This document shows positions 27,109 through 35,820 of a stretch of 64,000 nt of DNA, in pieces. The stretch spans positions 37,005 to 101,004 of the forward strand of contig CAJXDR010000002.1 in the NCBI GenBank assembly GCA_913052345.1. Direction: 5' to 3'. Each line of letters opens with the position of its first letter. Position 1 is the stretch's first letter. The notes under the pieces are model-generated. The model was not told where the DNA came from and made no database searches. It worked only from the letters and a program-made list of their open reading frames with translations. This DNA is from UBA4421 sp002470275 (lineage in GTDB: Bacteria > Pseudomonadota > Gammaproteobacteria > Pseudomonadales > Azotimanducaceae). The position numbers were made by a program, and so were the translations under genes.

Positions 27109-27678
27109 ATGGCTAAAAACAAAATGCAGCAGGTACAGATCATCAGCGGCAAAAGCCGGGGAAGGAAACTTCCGTTCCCAGAGCTCGATGGACTCAGGCC
27201 CACCCTGGGCCGCACCAGAGAAACGCTCATGAATTGGCTCAGGCCTGATCTGCCAGGTGCAACCTGTTTAGACCTCTTTGCCGGCTCTGGTGCTTTGGCC
27301 TTCGAGGCCCTGTCTAATGGCGCTTCGAGCGCCGTTTTTGTGGAATCAAATCCGCGAGTCTGCGCCGCCCTAAAAGACAACGCCACCAAACTTGGGCTTG
27401 CCCAGGAGGCTGAGATCATCCAGGGCGATGGCGTCCGATATCTTCAGTCAACCCAAGAGACCTTCGACCTCATCTTCCTAGACCCACCCTTCGGCGATCG
27501 CCAACTCCTCGACCAAGCTCTGGCAGCGATCTGCCAAGGGAAGCTGGCCCGTCGCTGGATTTACCTAGAATCGGATCAGCCCACCTTTTTAGACGACTGC
27601 TGCACAAAGTACGGCGTCCCTCCATACAAAGAGACACGGAGTGGTCAGACCGTTAGCGCATTGATTCAGATTCCTTGA
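27109..27678 (+). CDS. rsmD: 16S rRNA m2G966 methyltransferase
   Basis: SAM-dependent guanine-N2 methyltransferase acting on 16S rRNA in the 30S subunit. ATG at 27109 is preferred over a GTG two codons earlier. The 189 residues start with a short basic tail, then IISGKSRGRKLPFP, LDLFAGSGALAFEALS (SAM site) and the catalytic FLDPPFG. The ftsY/rsmD divergence is conserved. Confidence 0.95.
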   Translation: MAKNKMQQVQIISGKSRGRKLPFPELDGLRPTLGRTRETLMNWLRPDLPGATCLDLFAGSGALAFEALSNGASSAVFVESNPRVCAALKDNATKLGLAQEAEIIQGDGVRYLQSTQETFDLIFLDPPFGDRQLLDQALAAICQGKLARRWIYLESDQPTFLDDCCTKYGVPPYKETRSGQTVSALIQIP

Positions 27679-27778
27679 ACCGCCCAGCACAGCAGAAGGG
27701 GCAGCTTGCTTGCCCGGTAGTCGAGGGCTAACATCCCGGCATTCCTTCATCCAACCGTCATTTTAGGAGCAAAACCTG

Positions 27779-28261
27779 ATGGCCGATCGCACCGTGGTCT
27801 ATCCGGGGTCGTTTAATCCCATTACAAACGGCCATACCGACCTCGTCGACCGAGCCCTGCATCTGTTCGATCATGTTGTTCTCGCCATCGGCACATCTGC
27901 GCAAAAAGATCCAAAAACTCACCTCGCTGAAAGAATCGCACTCTGCCAGGAGGTCCTTGCCCAGTACGGTGACCAAGTATCCGTTGAAGGTTTCAACTCG
28001 TTGCTCGTCGACTTCGTAGAGGCAAAGGGCACCCGCTTCGTCCTGCGTGGGCTGCGAACGGTCACGGACTTTGACTATGAGTTTCAGATGGCTGAGATGA
28101 ATCGATCTCTGAACCCACAGATTGAGTATGTTTTCTTGCCCACGTCCAAGGATTGCTCCTTCATCTCCTCAACCCTAGTGCGAGAGATCGCTGCCTTGGG
28201 CGGAGACATTTCCCAGTTCGTTCATCCGGCCGTTATTGAGGCCATCGGTCAGCCCAGGTAG
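27779..28261 (+). CDS. coaD: phosphopantetheine adenylyltransferase
   Basis: Fourth step of coenzyme A synthesis, making dephospho-CoA. The 160 residues show VVYPGSFNPITNGH (nucleotidyltransferase TNGH motif), RGLRTVTDFDYEFQM and CSFISSTLVREIA. A TTTTAGGAG ribosome-binding site precedes the ATG. In Pseudomonas a ferredoxin gene follows coaD; here it is absent and coaD overlaps the convergent mutM by 13 bases. Confidence 0.97.
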   Translation: MADRTVVYPGSFNPITNGHTDLVDRALHLFDHVVLAIGTSAQKDPKTHLAERIALCQEVLAQYGDQVSVEGFNSLLVDFVEAKGTRFVLRGLRTVTDFDYEFQMAEMNRSLNPQIEYVFLPTSKDCSFISSTLVREIAALGGDISQFVHPAVIEAIGQPR

Positions 28262-29088
28262 GAACGCTCCCAGCCACTGGTCAGCTGACACTTTGGACAG
28301 AAAACAGTGCTCCGTTGAGCCAACACCTGCCCACGCAGCACTCCGTCGCATCGCTTACAGCGCTCGCCCGCTCTCCCATAAACATTCAGGCTCTGTTTGA
28401 AATACCCGGGTTGTCCGTCGGAGTTCACGAAATCACGCAAGGTTGTGCCGCCCACCTGAATTGCATTGCCCAGCACGCCGCGAATGGCCTGAGCAAGCTC
28501 GGCATAGGCGAATCGACTCACGCGGTGTGCTGCAGTGGTAGGGCGTATTCGCGCTAAGAATAGCGCCTCAGCCGCATAGATATTGCCCACGCCAACCACA
28601 ATGCGCCCATCCATAATGAAGGCTTTCACGGAGCTACGCCGCTTTCGAGAACAACGGAAAAGATGCTCCCCAGAGAACGCGTTGCCCAAGGGTTCCACGC
28701 CCAGGTTAGCCAGGAGCCAATGGTTTAAAACGGGGTCTGCGGTGAAGTGAAAGCTGCCGAAACGCCGGGGGTCGTTATATCGAATTAGCGTGCCGCCCTT
28801 GATGTGGATATCGATGTGATCGTGTACTTTGTGAGGTTCATCTGGCGACACGATTCTCAGGCTGCCCGACATCCCTAAGTGGATGATCAAGGCGCCAACC
28901 GTGGTTTCGATGATGATGTACTTGGCCCTGCGGCCAACACTCTGGACCCGACAGCCTGCTAAGCTTTCGGGCAAATCCACCGGCCAGCGAAGCCTGGATT
29001 CTCTTACGACAAGGCGCTCTATCGAGCGCCTCTCAAGGAAGGGGGCGATCCCTCTTCGCGTTGTCTCGACTTCGGGAAGCTCAGGCAT
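28249..29088 (-). CDS. mutM: formamidopyrimidine-DNA glycosylase
   Basis: Bifunctional glycosylase/AP lyase that removes 8-oxoguanine and formamidopyrimidines. The N-terminus MPELPEVETTRRGI supplies the catalytic P2 and E3. The 279-residue protein has the H2TH region (VGVGNIYAAEALF) and a C-terminal zinc finger with two CxxC pairs (CKRC and CPKC). rpmG ends four bases upstream, so mutM belongs to the radC/rpmB/rpmG/mutM strand group. Confidence 0.97.
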   Translation of the reverse strand: MPELPEVETTRRGIAPFLERRSIERLVVRESRLRWPVDLPESLAGCRVQSVGRRAKYIIIETTVGALIIHLGMSGSLRIVSPDEPHKVHDHIDIHIKGGTLIRYNDPRRFGSFHFTADPVLNHWLLANLGVEPLGNAFSGEHLFRCSRKRRSSVKAFIMDGRIVVGVGNIYAAEALFLARIRPTTAAHRVSRFAYAELAQAIRGVLGNAIQVGGTTLRDFVNSDGQPGYFKQSLNVYGRAGERCKRCDGVLRGQVLAQRSTVFCPKCQLTSGWERSYLG

Positions 29089-29091
29089 CCC

Positions 29092-29247
29092 CTACTTTAT
29101 TTTGCCTTCCTTATACAGGACGTGCTTCCGGACCACCGGGTCGTACTTTTTGACTTCCATCTTATCCGGCGTATTTTTCTTGTTCTTGTCGGTCGTGTAG
29201 TAATGACCGGTGCCAGCACTTGAGACTAGTTTAATTTTCTCTCTCAT
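29092..29247 (-). CDS. rpmG: 50S ribosomal protein L33
   Basis: A 51-residue large-subunit protein beginning MREKIKLVSSAGTGHYYTTDK and ending in a Lys-rich tail. The start at 29247 follows GGGAG; an in-frame start 19 codons earlier lacks L33 homology. The sequence lacks the zinc-binding cysteines, so it is the zinc-independent (C-) form. It follows rpmB by 80 bases and mutM follows it. Confidence 0.95.
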   Translation of the reverse strand: MREKIKLVSSAGTGHYYTTDKNKKNTPDKMEVKKYDPVVRKHVLYKEGKIK

Positions 29248-29327
29248 GACTCCCTCACTGTGGTTGTCCTTGCCCTCTACCAGGTCGCCCTGTTTAGCTC
29301 GCAAGCACCCATTGGTTTAATTCTAGG

Positions 29328-29564
29328 CTAGACTTTTTGGCCCGCCGCACGCATATCTTTCAACACCTCGTCGATGCCTTTCTTGTCGATAACGCGCATT
29401 CCGCTTGAGGAGACGCGAAGCCTGACATAGCGCTGCTCGGAGGCTACCCAAAAACGATGGTAATGCAGGTTAGGCAGAAAACGACGACGCGTCTTATTAA
29501 CCGCGTGGCTTACATTGTTGCCGGCCATTGGGCGTTTGCCGGTTACTTGGCATACCTTGGACAT
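29328..29564 (-). CDS. rpmB: 50S ribosomal protein L28
   Basis: A 78-residue large-subunit protein with MSKVCQVTGKRPMAGNNVSHA at the N-terminus and VSSSGMRVIDKKGID near the C-terminus. It carries only one of the cysteines of the zinc-binding L28 forms, so it is the zinc-independent type. First of the rpmB-rpmG pair; about 190 bases separate it from the radC stop, which probably hold its promoter. Confidence 0.96.
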   Translation of the reverse strand: MSKVCQVTGKRPMAGNNVSHAVNKTRRRFLPNLHYHRFWVASEQRYVRLRVSSSGMRVIDKKGIDEVLKDMRAAGQKV

Positions 29565-29725
29565 GTTATGTGAGTCCCGGAAAAGTGAGGCGCGTTTATA
29601 CCAAAGCCTGGGGCCCAGGGCAACGACACACGCTCAAGATTGGAGCAGCACCCAGCCAAAAGCGTCACAACGAGAGGCGCCTGGGATTCGTTCCCTTCAC
29701 ATTGGCTCAAGCAGCCCCCTCTTAA

Positions 29726-29773
29726 AGCAGGCCCCCGCTAGAGCAGGCCCCTGCTAGAGCAGGCCCCTCTCCG
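29726..29773. repeat. 16-bp tandem repeat across the radC stop
   Basis: Two nearly identical 16-base units (AGCAGGCCCCCGCTAG and AGCAGGCCCCTGCTAG) followed by a third that keeps its first 11 bases. Each unit is partly self-complementary (AGCAGG...CCTGCT on the reverse strand), so the transcript could fold into adjacent hairpins. The radC stop lies inside the second unit. It could be a factor-assisted terminator or simple slippage; no T-run follows in the radC direction. Confidence 0.7.
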
Positions 29774-30500
29774 CGAAGGATACCGTACTGCCCCCGGTCA
29801 CAACGATGTGGTCCAGGACTCGCACGTCCAGCTCCGCCAGCAGGCGCTTCAAGTCTTGGGTCACCTGCACGTCGGCTAAGCTTGGTTCGGCGATACCTGA
29901 TGGATGATTGTGGGCCAGAATGAGTGCGGCGGCATTATGCTCTAGCGCCCGCCGTAAGACCTCCCTTGGGTGTACGTGGGTGCAATCTATGGAGCCGTGA
30001 AACATAATTTCGAACGCTAACAGTTCATGTTTTGAGTTCAAAAACAAACAGGCAAAAGACTCTCGCACCTGATGGCCCAGGCGCTGACGTAAGTATCGGC
30101 TTACTGCCCCCGCATCGTTGAAGCGTGTCCCCTTGGTGAAACTGACCTCTACATCCCGAGCCATGAGTTCATGCATGGCCTTTATTTGTGCTGCCTTGGC
30201 CAGGCCCACCCCATGAAAAGCCTGAAGCGAAACGATGGGCGCCCCAAGCACACCAGAAATGCTGCCGAAGTGGTCAAGCAGATGACGAGCAAGCGACACC
30301 GCGTCGACCCCCGGAAAACCGCTCACCAGGCAAATGCCGAGCAATTCAGCGGTGGAGAGCTGGCTGGCTCCAAATCTTTCGAGCCGATATCGAGGTTGCT
30401 CAGAGGCGTTCCAACCAGAAATGACCTTGGCTGACCTGGTTGGCTGAGATTTCAACCCACCAACGATGAGAGGCGGGGCACCTTTCTTTTCCACGCTCAT
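29754..30500 (-). CDS. radC: RadC family JAMM protein
   Basis: UPF0758/RadC protein with a C-terminal MPN/JAMM metalloprotease-like domain; the historical role in DNA repair is disputed. The metal motif HNHPSG followed by the acidic residue in SLADVQVTQ is present, and an N-terminal helix-hairpin-helix region (LLDHFGSISGVLGAP...FHGVGLAKAAQIKA) precedes it. The 248-residue frame has about 20 extra N-terminal residues relative to typical RadC, so a start further in is possible. Divergent coaBC normally follows directly; here gntR-nagA intervene. Confidence 0.93.
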   Translation of the reverse strand: MSVEKKGAPPLIVGGLKSQPTRSAKVISGWNASEQPRYRLERFGASQLSTAELLGICLVSGFPGVDAVSLARHLLDHFGSISGVLGAPIVSLQAFHGVGLAKAAQIKAMHELMARDVEVSFTKGTRFNDAGAVSRYLRQRLGHQVRESFACLFLNSKHELLAFEIMFHGSIDCTHVHPREVLRRALEHNAAALILAHNHPSGIAEPSLADVQVTQDLKRLLAELDVRVLDHIVVTGGSTVSFAERGLL

Positions 30501-30900
30501 ACCTAGAGCTCAACGGACAAGGCACTCAGTATCGGCCCACTCCGCGTCAACGGGATACGCCTGTGTTCGTCAAGATGACTGCAAAATTTACATTGGACAG
30601 CCACAGAGAAAACCGACGCGACCGCCGCCAGCTCGCAAGAAGTCGGGCGCAATCACTCACGCCAAGTGCCGGCGATCTTGACCCGGATTCACATCTTGGG
30701 CACTCACCCACCTGAATCACCTAAAAAAGGCACCCCTCGGTCTGCGCTCTCTGGTTACCAATAAAATATCTCGACGGGAGATGGCCTGTTCACTCGGCCT
30801 AATCCCAGAAAATCCAGGCCCGCCAGCGGACGTTGAACAAATTAAGAGGCAAATTGGTTATATATTGGTATTCTTTCCCGGACGCACTCGAGATATGTGA
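30501..30900. other. 400-base intergenic region before the GntR gene
   Basis: No convincing gene in either strand: the one 71-codon frame here has no recognisable motif. It must hold the divergent promoters of radC and gntR. Two small elements stand out: TGGT-T-ACCA at 30752-30760 and the duplicated ATTGGT at 30853-30869. The final 120 bases are more AT-rich than the rest, as expected for a promoter. Confidence 0.5.
30853..30869 (+). promoter_or_regulatory. duplicated ATTGGT upstream of gntR
   Basis: ATTGGT occurs twice 11 bases apart (30853-30858 and 30864-30869), about one helical turn, 32-48 bases before the gntR start. GntR/HutC-type regulators of aminosugar genes bind sites built from TGGT/ACCA halves, so this may be the autoregulatory operator. 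The same word with two more bases (ATTGGTAT) recurs just before coaBC near 33100. Assignment is inference; the symmetric ACCA half is missing here. Confidence 0.35.
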
Positions 30901-31638
30901 ATGAATGCCCTGAGTACGGTGATACAGCCTCTAGACTCGTCCCAGTCCCTGCCGCTATATCAGCAGCTGCAAAGGATTCTGCGGGACGCCATCGAGCAAG
31001 AGGTGTTGGTCGATCACGATGCCCTCCCTAGCGAGCGCGATATCGCTACTGAATTCGGCGTCTCCAGAATTACAGTTCGAAAGGCGATCAAGGGCCTTGC
31101 AGCAGAGGGGTTGATCGAACGACGCCAGGGGGCAGGCACGTTCGTCACTCCGCGAATCCAAAAGAAATTTTCCAAGCTGTCCTCCTTCTCTGAAGACATG
31201 GCCTCACGCGGGTGGCACCCCCACAGCGAATGGCTGGAACGCACGGCTGGAACGGCCACGCCAAAGGAGGCCTCAGCTCTGGGTGCCGCACCAGGCAGCG
31301 CGGTTTATCGATTTCACCGAATTAGATTCGCCAACGACATCCCGCTTGCCCTGGAGTTCTCAACGATCCCAGTGCACGGCCTACCCTCACTGGACGCTGT
31401 CGGGGATTCGCTCTATGAGGCGTTGGCGGCTCACGCACATCGCCCGGTAAGAGCTGTACAGCGATTACGCGCAATCGCTTTCACCCCTGAGCAGGCAATC
31501 CTGCTGGGTGTTCAAGCCCAGGATCCCGGCCTGTTGATTGAGCGACGCAGCTACCTGAAGAATGAGCAGGTGGTGGAACTGACGCGTTCGTTCTATCGAG
31601 GCGATGTCTATGACTTTATTACCGAACTGGTCGTTTAA
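30901..31638 (+). CDS. GntR/HutC family regulator, probable aminosugar repressor
   Basis: A 245-residue transcription factor with an N-terminal winged helix (about 15-80: SLPLYQQLQRILRDAIE, ALPSERDIATEFGVSRITVRKA, RRQGAGTFV) and a C-terminal UTRA ligand domain (about 100-240, with YRFHRIRFANDIPLALEFS). It resembles NagR/NagQ/DasR regulators, which sense glucosamine-6-phosphate or N-acetylglucosamine-6-phosphate. The downstream nagA, 204 bases away, supports that role. The 204-base gap contains only a weak 79-codon frame that I do not call. Confidence 0.85.
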   Translation: MNALSTVIQPLDSSQSLPLYQQLQRILRDAIEQEVLVDHDALPSERDIATEFGVSRITVRKAIKGLAAEGLIERRQGAGTFVTPRIQKKFSKLSSFSEDMASRGWHPHSEWLERTAGTATPKEASALGAAPGSAVYRFHRIRFANDIPLALEFSTIPVHGLPSLDAVGDSLYEALAAHAHRPVRAVQRLRAIAFTPEQAILLGVQAQDPGLLIERRSYLKNEQVVELTRSFYRGDVYDFITELVV

Positions 31639-31842
31639 CGGGCGGATGATTACCCAACGAGGAAAGTACATGGCGACGGTTAGCGACAGCACACGCCCCA
31701 TGGTTTGTGGACGGCAGGACGCATGGACACGGAGCGCCGGGGACGTTAGGCCTCAGAGGGTAAAACGGATATCCGCCGGGGGGGCTCTGGAGCGCGCCCT
31801 GCGGCCACCTTGCTTACCCAGTTTCTATAAAGGCACCCACTA

Positions 31843-32982
31843 ATGGCGCAGTTACTCACCAATGCCTGCACGCTCACCCGCCAGGGATTTGAATACGGCA
31901 AGACCGTCGTTATCGAGCAAGGCAAGATATCTGCCATCCATGACACCGTGGATATCGAAACCTCGTCTCCTGGCACACGTGACCTGCAGGGGGCCTATCT
32001 CCTTCCCGGCTTTGTCGACATCCAGGTTAATGGTGGCGGGGGCGTGCTATTTAATAATGCCCCGACGGTAGACACCATCCGCAGCATTGGGGCAGCGCAC
32101 CGACAATTTGGGACGACGGGTTTTCTCCCCACCCTGATCAGCGACGATCTGGCCAAGGTTAAGCTAGCCCTTGCCGCAACGAGGGAGGCGATCCAAGACA
32201 AGGTCCCCGGGGTGCTTGGCATCCATCTCGAAGGCCCCTTTCTAAACCAGGAAAAAAAGGGCATTCACGATCCAGCAAAATTTCAGGTCCTAGACCAAGA
32301 GGCGCTCACCCTGATCAGCTCCCTAGGGGTTGGAAAAACCCTGGTCACTTTGGCCCCGGAAACCACAACCCCGGCGATGATCGCGCAACTGGCTGGCGCC
32401 GGCGTCATCGTCTCGGCAGGCCATACAGAGGCGAGCTTTGACGTCATCCAGCACTCTATCCAGGCAGGAATGACGGGATTTACCCATCTGTTTAACGCCA
32501 TGGCCTCCGTTAGCGCCCGAAATCCAGGTACCGTTGGCGCGGCCCTGGACAGCGAGCACTGCCGCTGTGGCGTTATCGTTGATGGTCACCACGTGCACCC
32601 CGCTATGCTCAGGTTGGCCCTGGCAGCACTCGGTCCAAATCGTATGCTGCTGGTCACGGATGCCATGCCGAGCGTGGGCTCAGACCAAGCATCATTCCAG
32701 CTCTTCGGACAAACCATCAAAGTGCTCGAGGGCGCCTGCCTCTCGGAAAATGGGACCCTGGCAGGCTCCAACTTAAATATGGCGGCGGCTGTCCGAAATG
32801 CCGTGGCCATGCTCGCGTTAGACACCGCAGAGGCTGTCCGTATGGCAAGCCAATACCCTGCCGAATTCCTCGGGCTCGACGCCGAGCTTGGCCACATCAA
32901 AGTGGGGCAGCGAGCCAACCTCGTTCTAGCGGATCACAACCTGCAGGTCCTAGACACCTGGATCGACGGCGAGTCATCTTAA
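31843..32982 (+). CDS. nagA: N-acetylglucosamine-6-phosphate deacetylase
   Basis: Amidohydrolase that deacetylates GlcNAc-6-phosphate in aminosugar use or cell-wall recycling. The 379 residues show FVDIQVNGGGG, the metal ligand HLEGPF, GHTEAS and THLFNAM, and DGHHVHP and VTDAMPS with the catalytic Asp. No deaminase (nagB), kinase or transporter gene is adjacent, so the pathway partners must be elsewhere. gntR-nagA interrupt the usual radC/coaBC neighbourhood, pointing to insertion or local rearrangement. Confidence 0.94.
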   Translation: MAQLLTNACTLTRQGFEYGKTVVIEQGKISAIHDTVDIETSSPGTRDLQGAYLLPGFVDIQVNGGGGVLFNNAPTVDTIRSIGAAHRQFGTTGFLPTLISDDLAKVKLALAATREAIQDKVPGVLGIHLEGPFLNQEKKGIHDPAKFQVLDQEALTLISSLGVGKTLVTLAPETTTPAMIAQLAGAGVIVSAGHTEASFDVIQHSIQAGMTGFTHLFNAMASVSARNPGTVGAALDSEHCRCGVIVDGHHVHPAMLRLALAALGPNRMLLVTDAMPSVGSDQASFQLFGQTIKVLEGACLSENGTLAGSNLNMAAAVRNAVAMLALDTAEAVRMASQYPAEFLGLDAELGHIKVGQRANLVLADHNLQVLDTWIDGESS

Positions 32983-33120
32983 TGCTCTAGCTGAAGATAT
33001 CGTTACGGGCCATGCGCTGCGAATCTCAATGCCCTGTCTCGATTACGCCTCCTATGGTATCAATGTTAGGCTTCGCATCTTTAATAGCGTCTTCCAACAA
33101 TTGGTATTGAAACGGGGTCC

Positions 33121-34377
33121 ATGTCAGAACTTAGCGGTCAAAATATCCTACTTGGCGTAAGCGGAGGCATTGCGGCCTACAAGACCCCCATGCTAGTTCG
33201 CGGCCTGATGGCTGCCGGCGCAAACGTTCAGGTGGTTATGACTGCCAATGCGTCACGTTTTGTCACGCCAACAACGCTACAGGCCGTTAGCGGTCGGCCG
33301 GTGCGCTCAGATTTATGGGACGCGGAGGCGGAAGCTGCCATGGGCCATATTGAGCTTGCCCGTTGGGCAGATCAGATCTTGATCGCCCCAGCCACGGCCA
33401 ACGTTATCGCCGACCTCGCCCGGGGCAGCGCGCCAGACTTATTGAGTACGCTGTGTCTGGCGACCGCCGCCCCCATCAGCATCGCTCCCGCTATGAACCA
33501 ACACATGTTTCAACATCCGGCCGTCGGGGAGAATCTTCGTCGACTTGCGGACTTAGGCTACTGTCTCATCGGTCCTGAATACGGCGATCAGGCATGCGGC
33601 GATCATGGCCCTGGCAGAATGACCGAACCCGAAGACTTAATTCGAGCAATGGCTGATACGCAGCTTGAACCTCAAAGGGCCGGCTCAGTGGGGCTCGCCG
33701 GGTTGTTGACGGGACAACATCTGATGATCACGACGGGGCCGACGCGTGAGGCCATCGACCCGGTTCGATACATCTCCAATCACAGCTCGGGCCTTCAGGG
33801 GCTTGCGCTGGCGGAAGCAGCGCTGGACGCTGGCGCAAGCGTCACCCTAGTGGCTGGTCCGGGCGTGCCTGCATGCCATCCAGACATCAAGCGGCTTGAT
33901 GTCACCACCGCCCAGGATATGTACGCGGCCGTCCACCAACACCTAGAGCATGTCTCCCTATTTATTGGCGTTGCGGCGGTTGCGGACTACCGCCCCCAAG
34001 ACGTGCCGGCGCAAAAAATGAAGCGCGGAGACCAAGCCGGTCAGAACCTTACGCTGTCGCTCGTGGAGAACCCTGACATCATTGCCAGCGTTGCCCAGTG
34101 CGGCCGGGTTCCGGTGGTGGTTGGCTTTGCCGCTGAAACGGAAATGACGTTGGAAAATGCTAGCCTGAAGTTGACGCGCAAGAAGCTAGACGCGGTTATT
34201 GTCAACGATGTATCGGACTCAACGATTGGCTTTAACAGCGATCACAACGCGGTCACGCTGGTCCACCATAACGGGCAGCTGCCCTTTGAAAAACAGTCGA
34301 AACAGGCCATTTCACGACACCTGATTACAGCGCTGACGACCCTATTCAAAGACAAACTAAACCTCGAACAACCTTGA
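33121..34377 (+). CDS. coaBC: bifunctional phosphopantothenoylcysteine decarboxylase/synthase
   Basis: Carries out two coenzyme A steps. The N-terminal CoaC flavoprotein domain has GVSGGIAAYK, H76, PAMN (123-126) and the active-site C159 in DQACGDHGPGRM. The C-terminal CoaB domain has TTGPTREAIDPVRYISN and VNDVSDSTIGF. The 418-residue length is standard. dut, normally next, is missing: algC begins 28 bases downstream. Confidence 0.96.
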   Translation: MSELSGQNILLGVSGGIAAYKTPMLVRGLMAAGANVQVVMTANASRFVTPTTLQAVSGRPVRSDLWDAEAEAAMGHIELARWADQILIAPATANVIADLARGSAPDLLSTLCLATAAPISIAPAMNQHMFQHPAVGENLRRLADLGYCLIGPEYGDQACGDHGPGRMTEPEDLIRAMADTQLEPQRAGSVGLAGLLTGQHLMITTGPTREAIDPVRYISNHSSGLQGLALAEAALDAGASVTLVAGPGVPACHPDIKRLDVTTAQDMYAAVHQHLEHVSLFIGVAAVADYRPQDVPAQKMKRGDQAGQNLTLSLVENPDIIASVAQCGRVPVVVGFAAETEMTLENASLKLTRKKLDAVIVNDVSDSTIGFNSDHNAVTLVHHNGQLPFEKQSKQAISRHLITALTTLFKDKLNLEQP

Positions 34378-34405
34378 AGCATAGCCAACCTGGAGCCTTG
34401 ATCTT

Positions 34406-35803
34406 ATGGCTGATTTTTCCTCCGACATCATTGATCGTATCGACCCGGGGATTTTCCGTGCTTACGACATTCGAGGCATAACAACCAGCAATCTGACCCC
34501 CGAGGTCGTGTACTGGATCGGACGCTCCTACGCCAACGCCGCCCAGCAGGCAGGTCAGGATCGTGCCGCAGTAGGGCGGGATGCCAGGCTCTCGAGCCCC
34601 GCACTGGAAGAAGCGCTCACCCAGGGCTTGGTCGAGGGCGGCATGGATGTGATCTGCATCGGCGAGGTGCCCACTCCGCTCCTGTATTTTGCGACTCATC
34701 AGCTGGATATCGGCACTGGCATTATGATTACGGGGAGCCACAACCCTCCAGAATATAATGGCTTAAAAATGATGATTGGGGGCGTCACCCTGGCTGAGGA
34801 GCGCATTCAAAACCTGTATCAAAATCTCGTCAGCCGTGCCTTTAGCGAGGGTGCGGGTCAGGTGAGCGAACAAAACCTTAACCAAAACTATTGCCAACAG
34901 CTAAAGCAGACCATAACCGTTGGAAGGTCTCTCAAGGTCGTGGTTGACTGTGGGAACGGCGTCGCGGGCGGCATAGCCCCAGACCTCCTGGCCGACCTGG
35001 GTTGTGACATTGTTCCCCTGTACTGCGAGGTAGATGGGAATTTCCCAAATCATCACCCTGATCCCGCAGACCCTGACAATATGCGTGAACTCGCACAGGC
35101 CGTTCAAGATCATCAGGCCGATTTAGGCGTTGCCTTTGACGGCGACGGTGACCGGCTTGGGGTGATCACCCCTAAGGGTGAGATCATTTGGCCCGATAAG
35201 CTGATGATGCTCTTCGCCGAGGACATTTGTTCTAGGGTTTCCGACGCGACTATTATTTTTGACGTCAAGTGCAGCCGAAATTTGGAGAAAACCATCAGTG
35301 CGGCGGGCGGCAAGCCCCTAATGTGGCGGACGGGACACTCGCATATCAAGGCGAAAATCAAAGAAACCGGATCGCCCCTCGCTGGTGAATTCAGCGGCCA
35401 TCTGTGTATCGGCGAACGGTGGTTCGGCTTTGACGATGCCCTCTATGCGGCAGCGAGGCTGATCGAGCTGTTGAGCCAGAGCGACGCGGACGCGGACACC
35501 CTCTTTGACCGGTATCCAAAAACGGTGACAACGCCGGAAATCAAAATTCAAACCACGGAAACCTACAAATTCCAGGTCATGGAGCAGCTGCGCTCGGCAC
35601 TGAACTTTGAAGGCGGACGCCAAACCACCATCGATGGCATTCGCGTAGATTTTGCGGAAGGCTGGGGGTTGATCAGGCCGTCCAACACCAGTCCCGTGCT
35701 GTCTTTACGATTCGAGGCAGAAACAGACAGTGCTCTGGCCCACATCATGAAGCTGTTCCAAGATCGACTGCATGCCGTCGATCCTGATCTTTCCTTTAGT
35801 TAA
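34406..35803 (+). CDS. algC: phosphomannomutase/phosphoglucomutase
   Basis: Interconverts the 1- and 6-phosphates of mannose and glucose for polysaccharide precursors. The 465 residues carry the phosphoserine S111 in TGSHNPP, the metal loop DGDGDR, the sugar loop GEFSGH and the phosphate-binding RPSNTSP near the C-terminus. The coaBC-(dut)-algC-argB order is pseudomonad-like. The name algC follows that ortholog; alginate production is not implied. Confidence 0.93.
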   Translation: MADFSSDIIDRIDPGIFRAYDIRGITTSNLTPEVVYWIGRSYANAAQQAGQDRAAVGRDARLSSPALEEALTQGLVEGGMDVICIGEVPTPLLYFATHQLDIGTGIMITGSHNPPEYNGLKMMIGGVTLAEERIQNLYQNLVSRAFSEGAGQVSEQNLNQNYCQQLKQTITVGRSLKVVVDCGNGVAGGIAPDLLADLGCDIVPLYCEVDGNFPNHHPDPADPDNMRELAQAVQDHQADLGVAFDGDGDRLGVITPKGEIIWPDKLMMLFAEDICSRVSDATIIFDVKCSRNLEKTISAAGGKPLMWRTGHSHIKAKIKETGSPLAGEFSGHLCIGERWFGFDDALYAAARLIELLSQSDADADTLFDRYPKTVTTPEIKIQTTETYKFQVMEQLRSALNFEGGRQTTIDGIRVDFAEGWGLIRPSNTSPVLSLRFEAETDSALAHIMKLFQDRLHAVDPDLSFS

Positions 35804-35820
35804 TCAGACGTTTCGAGCCT

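Noticed and set aside
31639..31842. 79-codon frame between gntR and nagA as a gene
   Set aside because: Starts inside gntR, lacks a ribosome-binding site and recognisable motifs; better treated as leader/promoter.
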